Source: Ruminococcus sp. UBA3387 (lineage in GTDB: Bacteria > Bacillota > Clostridia > Oscillospirales > Ruminococcaceae). Taken from it: a stretch of 6,421 nucleotides of DNA. A program made the position numbers and the translations under genes. The notes under the pieces were generated by a model. The model had not been told where the DNA came from and did not search any database. It saw only the letters and a list, made by a program, of their open reading frames with translations. This document shows, piece after piece, positions 1-6,361 of the stretch; position 1 is the stretch's first letter; each line of letters begins with the position of its first letter. Where the stretch lies: contig DEPR01000042.1 in the NCBI GenBank assembly GCA_002358895.1, positions 13,563 to 19,983 of the forward strand. The letters are read 5' to 3'.

Positions 1-69
1 CACACCCATTACAAGAACAGGTGGAATAATATAAAGCAGTATATTTATGATACGCTTTTTGTCTGTCAT
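1..69 (-). CDS. N-terminus of a probable membrane protein (cut by window edge)
   Basis: This is the 5' end of a gene that runs off the low-coordinate edge. It has an ATG at 69-67 and 23 open codons. The peptide begins MTDKKR, a short positively charged stretch, followed by the hydrophobic run IINILLYIIPPVLVMGV. That looks like the start of a transmembrane helix or an uncleaved signal anchor under the positive-inside rule. A good Shine-Dalgarno sequence, GAGGG (80-76), lies 6 bases upstream, and the start is 11 bases after the pepV stop. The gene therefore appears to be the next member of the same operon. The family cannot be identified from 23 residues; a transporter subunit or other integral membrane protein is possible. 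The start site is well supported, the function is not. Confidence 0.72.
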   Translation of the reverse strand, partial: MTDKKRIINILLYIIPPVLVMGV

Positions 70-80
70 TTTTGTCCCTC

Positions 81-1469
81 TTATTCACCGCAAAGTCTGA
101 TAATTGCGTTTGTATACATATTAAGATTGTATTTCATTGTTTCGATGGAGATATGCTCATCGGCACCGTGCATATTGTTTGACTCATCAGGAAATTCTGC
201 ACCGAATGCTACGCCACCCTCGGTGTTGTGAACATAGGTTACGCCACCTTCAGCGATGCAGTAACCCTTTTCACCCTTGACTTCCTCATACACCTGAAGC
301 AAAGCCTGTACAAATTCGCTGTCCTCCGGTACATAGTGAGGCTCCATACCATTTGCACTTGCAGTTTCCATACCTGCTGTACCTACTGCTGCTACAATAA
401 GGTCTGTTATCTCCTTGAGTGTTCTGTCAATAGGATATCTTGTATCAATGCCGCCGTTGATTACACCGTCAGCGTAATTGAACAAAGTCAATGCACAGGA
501 CATTTCACCTGAAACATCATCTGCAAAGCCAAGACCTGCTGATTTTCCGTTGTATTCACCGTGAGGGAAAATCTTTTTGAACTGTTCAGCCTTTTCACAG
601 CCAAGCTCTGAAAGCAACGCCATAAGTGCAGTAATTGCGTTTATTCCTCTGTCAGGACGTGAGCCGTGAGCAGATTTTCCGTGAACGGTAAATTCCACAC
701 CATTATCCTGAGAGTTGATTTCGATAGTAGCGTCAACCCCAAGAGCATCAAAAGTATCCTTGATTTTATCTGCAGAAATGCCCTCGCATTTACATACAGC
801 CTTTGCAGGAATAGCGTTGATTACATTTCCACCAACGATTGAAACAACCTTGAAGCCATTATCGCCGTTAAGGTCTGCCTTACCTGTGAATTTATAATGA
901 AGCATACCCTTTTCGCAGTTAAGCACAGGGAATGTTCCGTCAGGAGTAAACACCATTGGCGGGAATTTCTCCCTCTCGGAATAGTATGCAATGTCAGTAC
1001 AACCTCTTTCCTCGTTGCCACCGAAAATGATACGGAAGTTATCCTTAATCGGAATACCAAGGTCCTTAATACACTTTACAGCATAAAGCACAGCTACAGA
1101 AGGACCCTTGTCGTCAATAGTACCTCTGCCGTAGATGTTATCACCGTCAACGGTAATGTCATATGGAGGATAGCTCCAGCCCTCACCTGCAGGAACAACG
1201 TCAAGGTGGCTGAGTATACCAAGCTTCGGCGCACCCTCCTTAAAATCCATATGAATAACATAGTTGTCGAAGTTTTTAACCGTCATTCCCAGCTTTTCAC
1301 CAAAATCAGCACCCCATTTAAGTGCCTTGGCTGAGCCTTCACCGAAAGGCATACCCTCTAAAGGTGCCTGACCTGTGCTGTCGATTGAAATAATCTCTTT
1401 CATACTTGCAAGCACTTCATCAAAATGCTTGTCAAAATACTCTCTTATCTGTTCCTTGTACATCTTCAT
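81..1469 (-). CDS. pepV: PepV-type M20 dipeptidase (Xaa-His/beta-Ala type)
   Basis: This is a cytoplasmic di-zinc aminopeptidase of family M20 that cleaves dipeptides, including some with unusual N-terminal residues, to recycle amino acids. The 462-residue length fits the family (the Lactobacillus enzyme has about 470). All expected metal and catalytic residues are visible. SHLDVVPAG gives ligand H88 and catalytic D90. GRGTIDDKG gives the bridging D119. GGNEERG gives the general base E153 and ligand E154. FTPDGTFP gives ligand D177, and MHGADEH gives ligand H434. The lid/dimerisation domain, about residues 190-380, carries GKSAHGSRPDRGINA with H268, equivalent to the substrate-binding His of PepV. 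No signal peptide is seen. The ATG at 1469 overlaps the preceding stop as ATGA, which suggests translational coupling. AAAGGA (1479-1474) is only 4 bases from this ATG but 10 from an in-frame ATG at 1463, so Met3 may be the true start. The main alternative is another M20 peptidase, but the motif set and length favour PepV. Confidence 0.95.
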   Translation of the reverse strand: MKMYKEQIREYFDKHFDEVLASMKEIISIDSTGQAPLEGMPFGEGSAKALKWGADFGEKLGMTVKNFDNYVIHMDFKEGAPKLGILSHLDVVPAGEGWSYPPYDITVDGDNIYGRGTIDDKGPSVAVLYAVKCIKDLGIPIKDNFRIIFGGNEERGCTDIAYYSEREKFPPMVFTPDGTFPVLNCEKGMLHYKFTGKADLNGDNGFKVVSIVGGNVINAIPAKAVCKCEGISADKIKDTFDALGVDATIEINSQDNGVEFTVHGKSAHGSRPDRGINAITALMALLSELGCEKAEQFKKIFPHGEYNGKSAGLGFADDVSGEMSCALTLFNYADGVINGGIDTRYPIDRTLKEITDLIVAAVGTAGMETASANGMEPHYVPEDSEFVQALLQVYEEVKGEKGYCIAEGGVTYVHNTEGGVAFGAEFPDESNNMHGADEHISIETMKYNLNMYTNAIIRLCGE

Positions 1470-2335
1470 ACATTCCTTTCGTTTGCTTCAAGGGTTACAA
1501 CAACAATCTCCGCAGGGTTAAAAAGCCTGAATTTGCCCAGCCCTGCCGACACAATCATTTTAGCCTTGTTCGCATATTTATTGCAGGAGTAAACTCCTTT
1601 AGTATACTTAGGGAAAAACTTTCTTTCAGGCGATAATATACCACCAAGCAAGGGAAGTCTTACTATACCTCCGTGGCAATGCCCCGAAAATGTAAGGTCT
1701 GCACCCCATTCTGCATATGCCTCAAACGGGAACGGCGTGTGAGCAAGAAGCATATTGAATCTGACCTTTTCTGCCTTACCCAAAGCATTTCCAACGTCCC
1801 GCACCTTCATTTCGGGCAGATTTCTATACCTGCCCTCGTCATTTTTATAATACTTTCTCTCAACCTCAAGACCATATACATTTATATATTCTTCCCCCAC
1901 AAACAGCCTTGCCTGACTGTTGCGAAGAATGTGTATTCCTGCCTGTTCGAGCTTGTAATATAAAGCCTCTGCTCTTTCAGGGGTTTCAACCTCGTGATTT
2001 CCCGGGATATAATAAACAGGTGCAAGCTCTTTCAGAAGCTTCATAAGTAAAGGCTTGTCGCTGATGCTTTTTTCCTGCCTGCTGTATAAATCCCCCGTAA
2101 AGAATATATAATCAGGTTTAACAGCCCTGCAGGCATCAACGAGAATACTATAATTCTCCCCGAATCTTTCCTGGTGCAAATCAGACAGATGAAGTATTTT
2201 CTTCCCCGAAAAAGCATCAGGAAGCCTGTCCGATTTTATGGTATATTCAGTTGTGTCAAGCCGTCGGTTGGCTTTCATATAATGCTTGTCCTTCAGCCTG
2301 AACAAAAAGTTCATAAGCCTTTGTGTTATGCCCAT
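1466..2335 (-). CDS. calcineurin-like metallophosphoesterase (YkuE/YaeI type)
   Basis: This is a 289-residue binuclear metallophosphoesterase. The metal-binding signature is complete and in order: SDLH (D52, H54), GD (D82), GNHE (N113, H114), AHTPF (H199) and GHCHGG (H219, H221). The short spacing and the GHCHGG ending match the YkuE/YaeI/LpxG branch. That branch includes a cell-wall-associated enzyme in Bacillus and UDP-2,3-diacylglucosamine hydrolases in Gram-negatives. The substrate here is unknown. Unlike Bacillus YkuE, there is no twin-arginine signal or N-terminal membrane helix, so a cytoplasmic or peripheral location is likelier. The start is the ATG at 2335-2333, preceded by GGAG (2347-2344) at 8 bases. 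The frame is open further upstream to a GTG at 2389, but that would run 40 bases into the patatin gene and lacks this ribosome site. The stop overlaps the pepV start by four bases (ATGA). Confidence 0.9.
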   Translation of the reverse strand: MGITQRLMNFLFRLKDKHYMKANRRLDTTEYTIKSDRLPDAFSGKKILHLSDLHQERFGENYSILVDACRAVKPDYIFFTGDLYSRQEKSISDKPLLMKLLKELAPVYYIPGNHEVETPERAEALYYKLEQAGIHILRNSQARLFVGEEYINVYGLEVERKYYKNDEGRYRNLPEMKVRDVGNALGKAEKVRFNMLLAHTPFPFEAYAEWGADLTFSGHCHGGIVRLPLLGGILSPERKFFPKYTKGVYSCNKYANKAKMIVSAGLGKFRLFNPAEIVVVTLEANERNV

Positions 2336-2343
2336 TTTTCTCA

Positions 2344-2347
2344 CTCC
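2344..2347 (-). promoter_or_regulatory. ribosome binding site fixing the phosphoesterase start
   Basis: On the minus strand GGAG lies 8 bases before the ATG at 2335, in the 14-base gap after the patatin stop (2352-2350). It supports the internal methionine over the upstream in-frame GTG at 2389, and so shortens the protein by 18 residues. Confidence 0.75.
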
Positions 2348-2349
2348 GA

Positions 2350-3198
2350 TTATCTGGCAAGATATTTTTTCAAATCGTCCATTGCCCACTTTGCGTGATT
2401 ATAGCCGTGCATATATAGCCTTTTCAGCTTCTCAGGGTCCCCCTCAGTCCTACCCACATTGAAAGTAGTCTTCGGTGTGAACACAAAAACCTTGCCCTCA
2501 CTCTGAAGCTTTTTTATTTCAGCAACGCACTCATTATACCTTTTTGCCCTTGTAAGCATCGCCTCACAGAATTCAGGATATTTCTGGTAACGTCTGATGG
2601 CCAGCTTCATCGCAGGCTCATCGGTTTTAATATAGTCCCTGGGCCTTGTAAGAATTATTATGTTCTTGTCGCAACCTGCCTTGATTGCCTGTTTGTACGG
2701 AATAGAATCGGCAATTCCACCGTCAAGATATTTCTTGCCGTTTATCTCGATTTCAGGGAAAAGCAACGGTAAGGCACAGCTTGCCCTCAGGGTCATATTC
2801 TTTCGGTCATCTCTCGGTACAGACAGATATTCAGCCTGTCCGTTTTCGATATTGGTAACAGTTGAAATGATTTCACCCTTGAAATTCTCAAAAGCCTCCC
2901 AGTCCATTGGCAATTCCTTGTTCGGCACTTCATCATATACATAATCCATATTGTAATAGCTTCTGTTCTTCGGGTTGAAAAGATGCTTTATGCCCGAATA
3001 TTCTTTTCTGTTCATATATTCTGACGCAAGTGTCAGATTTCGCCCGATCTGCCCCGAACAATAGGACACGCCGAATGCAATTCCTGCCGACACACCGATA
3101 AGATAGTCAGCAATAATATTCTCCTCAAGCAAAACATCCAGTATTCCACAGGAATATATTGTTCTGCTTCCTCCACCCTCTAAAGTCAAACCAAGCAT
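2350..3198 (-). CDS. patatin-like phospholipase (YjjU-type serine acyl hydrolase)
   Basis: This is a 282-residue patatin-family protein, predicted to hydrolyse acyl chains from phospholipids or other lipids with a Ser-Asp catalytic dyad. The oxyanion-hole loop is EGGGSR (residues 7-12). The nucleophile elbow GVSAG holds S37, and LDGG (158-161) supplies the catalytic D159. A conserved ASCALPLLFPE stretch (139-149) precedes the Asp loop, as in YjjU-type members. The oxyanion loop reads GGGSRT where GGGxRG is usual; the arginine is kept. There is no signal peptide or membrane helix, so it is probably cytoplasmic and not an autotransported toxin-like patatin. The ATG at 3198 has AAAGGA (3209-3204) six bases upstream and lies 12 bases after the folC stop. 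The next gene encodes a phosphoesterase, so the pair may act in lipid turnover (inference). The family call is firm, the substrate unknown. Confidence 0.93.
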   Translation of the reverse strand: MLGLTLEGGGSRTIYSCGILDVLLEENIIADYLIGVSAGIAFGVSYCSGQIGRNLTLASEYMNRKEYSGIKHLFNPKNRSYYNMDYVYDEVPNKELPMDWEAFENFKGEIISTVTNIENGQAEYLSVPRDDRKNMTLRASCALPLLFPEIEINGKKYLDGGIADSIPYKQAIKAGCDKNIIILTRPRDYIKTDEPAMKLAIRRYQKYPEFCEAMLTRAKRYNECVAEIKKLQSEGKVFVFTPKTTFNVGRTEGDPEKLKRLYMHGYNHAKWAMDDLKKYLAR

Positions 3199-3210
3199 AG
3201 CTTTTCCTTT

Positions 3211-4473
3211 CTACATATCAAAACCCTTTACCTTTGCGGCCAGGAACAATGAGCCACAAATCAAAGTAAGCCCGTTTGCATTTTCTTTCTGTACAGCCCT
3301 TATAAGCTCATCTGTGGGCATATCCGATACTTCAGCCCTGCCACCAAGGTCATTTATAATACTTTTCAGCTCCTCTTTTGGCATTTCCAGGGGATAAAAC
3401 CCGTCAACACAGACAAACTTATCCACCTGCCCCAGAAGCTCCTTGATTGCATTATGAACATTTTTCTCTTTAAGCATACCGATAATTGCAATTTTAGGTG
3501 TTGCACTCACCGTTTCAACAGCCTTGGAAAGAGCCTTCATTCCGTCAGGGTTGTGCCCACCGTCAAGTATAGTCAACGGCTTCTCCGACAAAACCTCAAC
3601 TCTTGCATATACCTTTGCCTTTTTAAGCCCATTTTTAATGTTTTCCTCGCTTATTCTCATCTTTTCAGCAGGATATTTTATTGCCTCAATTACCGTCAGA
3701 GCGTTGCTTATCTGATGAAGTCCACCCATCGAAAGAGCATATTCCTGCCCCTTGTAGCTGAATTCACAGCCGAAAATGTCCCACTTATAAGCCTTGCAAA
3801 GATATAAATTGGGAATAACCAGCTGAGAAGTCATTTCCATTGCCTTGCTTCTGACTGTGCTGATAACCTCCATACTGTTGCCTGCAGATAAAACGCAAGG
3901 ACAGTTTTTCTTGATTATTCCTGCTTTCTGATACGCAATCTTTTCTAAGGTATCGCCCAGTATTGCCGTATGGTCATACGCCACCGAGCCGATAACCGAC
4001 ACAAGCGGACGCTCAATCACATTTGTGGAGTCAAGCAGGCCCCCGACCCCTGTTTCAAGCACCACTACATCACAGTCCTGCCTTTTGAAATAAAGAAAAG
4101 CTATAGCCTGTGTGATTTCAAACTGGGAGAAATTCCCCCTGTCAACCGACCCATCAACAACAGGCTTTATCTCCTCAACAAGCTCACAAAGCTCATCATC
4201 AGAAATATTCCTGCCGTTTATCTGAATACGGTCATTATATTCAATCAGATAGGGCGATGTAAAAAGCCCCGTTTTATACCCTGCGTCAATGAAAATTTCA
4301 TTGAACATCTGCGCCATTGAGCCTTTGCCGTTAGTGCCTGCAATGTGAACAAACCTAAGGCTCTTTTCAGGATTTCCCAAAGCCTCAAGAAGCCCCTTTA
4401 TTCTGTCTAAATTGCTGACTTTTCCACCTTTTTTCGAAAAGCCGTTTATAAATTCCATATGATTTTGTCCCAA
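3211..4473 (-). CDS. folC: folylpolyglutamate synthase / dihydrofolate synthase FolC
   Basis: This is an ATP-dependent Mur-ligase-family enzyme that adds glutamate to folates and, in many bacteria, also joins dihydropteroate to glutamate to make dihydrofolate. It acts in the cytoplasm. The protein has 420 residues, the usual length. The P-loop is GTNGKGS (46-52), followed by the FTSPYL loop (71-76). The Mg/ATP motif is ETGVGGLLDSTNV (140-152), and HTAILGDTLEKIAYQKAGIIK (168-188) holds the lysine (K183) expected to be carbamylated. The C-terminal domain begins near residue 297 with LDGGHNPDG (303-311), then GMLKEKN (332-338) and a CGSLFLAA ending. Small departures from common forms are L146 where GGR is usual, Q182 before the KAGI lysine where E is usual, and DGGHN for DGAHN. 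The start is TTG at 4473, with AGAGGAGGA ideally placed; the first ATG (4458) is too far away. Whether one or both activities are present cannot be read from sequence. Confidence 0.95.
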   Translation of the reverse strand: MGQNHMEFINGFSKKGGKVSNLDRIKGLLEALGNPEKSLRFVHIAGTNGKGSMAQMFNEIFIDAGYKTGLFTSPYLIEYNDRIQINGRNISDDELCELVEEIKPVVDGSVDRGNFSQFEITQAIAFLYFKRQDCDVVVLETGVGGLLDSTNVIERPLVSVIGSVAYDHTAILGDTLEKIAYQKAGIIKKNCPCVLSAGNSMEVISTVRSKAMEMTSQLVIPNLYLCKAYKWDIFGCEFSYKGQEYALSMGGLHQISNALTVIEAIKYPAEKMRISEENIKNGLKKAKVYARVEVLSEKPLTILDGGHNPDGMKALSKAVETVSATPKIAIIGMLKEKNVHNAIKELLGQVDKFVCVDGFYPLEMPKEELKSIINDLGGRAEVSDMPTDELIRAVQKENANGLTLICGSLFLAAKVKGFDM

Positions 4474-4480
4474 AACGGAC

Positions 4481-4489
4481 TCCTCCTCT
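4481..4489 (-). promoter_or_regulatory. strong ribosome binding site deciding the TTG start of folC
   Basis: The minus strand reads AGAGGAGGA, with core GGAGG at 4486-4482. The core ends 8 bases before the TTG at 4473, while the first in-frame ATG (4458) is 23 bases away. This is the strongest Shine-Dalgarno match in the window, and it sits in the 22-base gap between uvrC and folC. The strong site may offset a weak start codon. Confidence 0.8.
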
Positions 4490-4495
4490 GCACAC

Positions 4496-4517
4496 TCAGG
4501 AGTTTAAAAGCTCCTGA
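4496..4517 (-). other. inverted repeat over the uvrC stop codon, next to the folC ribosome site
   Basis: The arms TCAGGAG (4517-4511 read on the minus strand) and CTCCTGA (4502-4496) are perfect 7-base complements around an 8-base AT-rich loop. The 3' arm contains the uvrC stop codon. There is no U-tract after it, so it is not an intrinsic terminator. The sequence ACTCCT (4503-4498) can alternatively pair with AGGAGT (4484-4479) inside the folC ribosome site. The repeat is plain in the sequence; any regulatory role is inference, and chance is possible because the arms encode the last UvrC residues. Confidence 0.4.
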
Positions 4518-6334
4518 AGCTGACGTGCAACAGATATATTAACTCCTGCAACCGTTGCGATTTCCTCAGCAGTTGCATTCCTCAGATTTTCTTTCGTCTT
4601 GAAATGGGTCATCAGCTTTATTGCCTTTTTCTCACCGATTCCCTTAACTTTCGTCAGCTCCAGCTGATATGAAGTCTTTTTGTGCTTTGCAGCCTGATAT
4701 GTGATTGCGTATCTGTGCACCTCGTCCTGAATTCTTGTAACAAGATTAAATGCACTCCTGCAGGCTGTCAGGCTTATCTCACCGCCACCTGTTGCAACAG
4801 CTCTTGTACGATGCTTTGAGTCCTTAACCAGCCCGAAAACAGGCACATCTATACCCATTTCACGGATAACAGGTGTAACCGTGTTGACGTGTCCCTGTCC
4901 ACCGTCAAGGAAAATCAGGTCGGGAAGTGTGGAAAAGCCCTCGTCTGTCTTTTCAAAATAATTTCTGAAACGTCTTTGCAGAACCTCGCTCATACAAGCA
5001 TAGTCATTCTGCTCCTCAACAGTTTTTATGGAGAACTTTTTGTAAAATTTCTTGCAAGGCCTTCCGTTTTCAAAAACAACCATACCTGCCACCATATCCG
5101 ATGACGCAAGATTTGATATGTCATAACACTCTATAAATCTTGGAGGCTTTGACAGGTTAAGTGCCTTTGCCAGCTCCTCCAACGCCACAATTTCCTTGCC
5201 TGTACGTCCCACCTTTATCGAGAGATACTCAGACGCATTGCTCTTTGCAAGCGTAGTAAGCCTGAGCATTGCACCTCTTTTCGGTGTGTACAGATTTACA
5301 GCGTGTCCTGCCTTTTGTCTCAGCCATTGCTGTATAATCTCTCCGTCCTCAATTTCCTCGTCAAGAAGTATCTCTTTCGGAATAAAATCCTTGTTGCTGT
5401 AAAACTGAAGAATAAAATCCTCACGCATTTTTGACTGTGATTCCTTTTCACCAAGGAAAAAATCAGCCTTGTCAAAAAGCCTGCCACCACGGTACATCAG
5501 CACACTTGCACAAGCCATTTCGCTGTTTTGGGATAAAGCGATTATATCCGTGTCCTTTATGTTTATATCAACGATTTTCTGATTTTCCGATGCCTTTTCT
5601 ATTGCAGAAATCCTGTCCCGAAGCTTTGCCGCAAGCTCAAAATTAAGCTCCTCGGCAGCCCTGTTCATTTCAGTCTTCAACCTGTCTACCGACTGAGCCG
5701 ACCCCTGCATAATATATTCCACAGCCTGTTTCACAGTAGCCTGATATTCCTCAAGGGGAATATTCCCTGTGCAAACTCCCGAGCATTGCTTTATAAAATG
5801 ATTAAGGCAAGGTCTTGTCCTGCCGAAATCCTGTGGGAATTTCCTGTTGCAGGTTGGAAGCATAAACACCTTGTTTGCCTCAATAACAGCCTGCTTTACT
5901 GCATATGAGCTGGTGTACGGTCCGATATATTCAGCCCCGTCATTTTCTTTCTGCAAAACTGCCGAAATACGGGGATAGTCCTCGTTTGTAATCTTTATAT
6001 AGCTGTAGCCCTTGTCGTCTTTCAGCAAAATGTTATATTTGGGCGTGTATTGTTTTATAAGTGAACATTCAAGAACGAGTGCCTCAAATTCCGAGTCGGT
6101 AACAATAAAATCATAGTCAAAAACATTGGAAACCATTTTCCAAACCTTCGGAAGATGGTCCTGACCCTTTCGGAAATAGGACGTAACCCTGTTTTTCAGA
6201 TTTTTTGCCTTGCCGATATATATAATCTTTCCGGTCTTGTCCTTCATAATGTAACAACCGGGCTTGACTGTCAGCTTTGATGTCTTGTCCCTTAAAAAGG
6301 GCAGTCTGTCGTTATGTTCATCTGTTATATACAT
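4496..6334 (-). CDS. uvrC: UvrABC excinuclease subunit C
   Basis: UvrC makes the two incisions flanking DNA damage in nucleotide excision repair, working with the UvrA/UvrB damage-recognition complex. At 612 residues it matches the family (610 in E. coli) and has every domain. The GIY-YIG nuclease for the 3' cut (about 24-105) shows GCYIM, YIGKAKNLKNRV (R49) and SEFEALVLE (E84). Four cysteines (C162, C176, C184, C188) match the iron-sulfur cluster ligands; the first gap is two residues longer than in E. coli. The UVR segment that contacts UvrB is at about 216-252. The RNase H-like nuclease for the 5' cut has D405 (YDISN), D444 (DYACM), D477 (LDGGQG) and H540 (DEVHRYA). Tandem helix-hairpin-helix DNA-binding motifs close the protein (about 560-610). 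The ATG at 6334 is preferred, because the in-frame GTG at 6343 directly abuts the AGAAAGG ribosome site. No LexA-type box is visible upstream. Confidence 0.97.
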   Translation of the reverse strand: MYITDEHNDRLPFLRDKTSKLTVKPGCYIMKDKTGKIIYIGKAKNLKNRVTSYFRKGQDHLPKVWKMVSNVFDYDFIVTDSEFEALVLECSLIKQYTPKYNILLKDDKGYSYIKITNEDYPRISAVLQKENDGAEYIGPYTSSYAVKQAVIEANKVFMLPTCNRKFPQDFGRTRPCLNHFIKQCSGVCTGNIPLEEYQATVKQAVEYIMQGSAQSVDRLKTEMNRAAEELNFELAAKLRDRISAIEKASENQKIVDINIKDTDIIALSQNSEMACASVLMYRGGRLFDKADFFLGEKESQSKMREDFILQFYSNKDFIPKEILLDEEIEDGEIIQQWLRQKAGHAVNLYTPKRGAMLRLTTLAKSNASEYLSIKVGRTGKEIVALEELAKALNLSKPPRFIECYDISNLASSDMVAGMVVFENGRPCKKFYKKFSIKTVEEQNDYACMSEVLQRRFRNYFEKTDEGFSTLPDLIFLDGGQGHVNTVTPVIREMGIDVPVFGLVKDSKHRTRAVATGGGEISLTACRSAFNLVTRIQDEVHRYAITYQAAKHKKTSYQLELTKVKGIGEKKAIKLMTHFKTKENLRNATAEEIATVAGVNISVARQLQELLNS

Positions 6335-6343
6335 ATACGCCAC

Positions 6344-6350
6344 CCTTTCT
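6344..6350 (-). promoter_or_regulatory. ribosome binding site deciding the uvrC start
   Basis: AGAAAGG on the minus strand matches seven bases of the anti-Shine-Dalgarno complement. It ends 9 bases before the ATG at 6334 but has zero spacing to the GTG at 6343. The ATG is therefore the likely start, and the GTG falls within or against the ribosome site. Confidence 0.7.
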
Positions 6351-6361
6351 GTTTGTTTTAT

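Noticed and set aside
897..1334. A 145-codon open frame on the plus strand opposite pepV, and similar plus-strand frames opposite the other genes
   Set aside because: They lie entirely opposite genes with complete catalytic motifs, show no domain motif, and have low-complexity, Cys/His/Ser-rich translations typical of antisense shadows.
2336..2389. An N-terminal extension of the phosphoesterase to GTG 2389
   Set aside because: It would overlap the patatin gene by 40 bases, whereas GGAG is correctly spaced for the ATG at 2335 and the other junctions are short gaps or a 4-base overlap.
4496..4517. A rho-independent terminator after uvrC
   Set aside because: The stem is only 7 bases with an 8-base loop and is followed by GTGTGCAGAGG, not a T-run. 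folC begins 22 bases later.
4789..4800. The perfect 12-base palindrome CTGTTGCAACAG
   Set aside because: It lies inside uvrC and encodes ordinary residues of the protein. There is no second copy or regulatory context, so chance is the simplest explanation.
6126..6143. A 7-base inverted repeat (TTGGAAA/TTTCCAA) with a 4-base loop
   Set aside because: It is AT-rich, inside the UvrC nuclease-domain coding sequence, and has no U-tract. It is probably coincidental.
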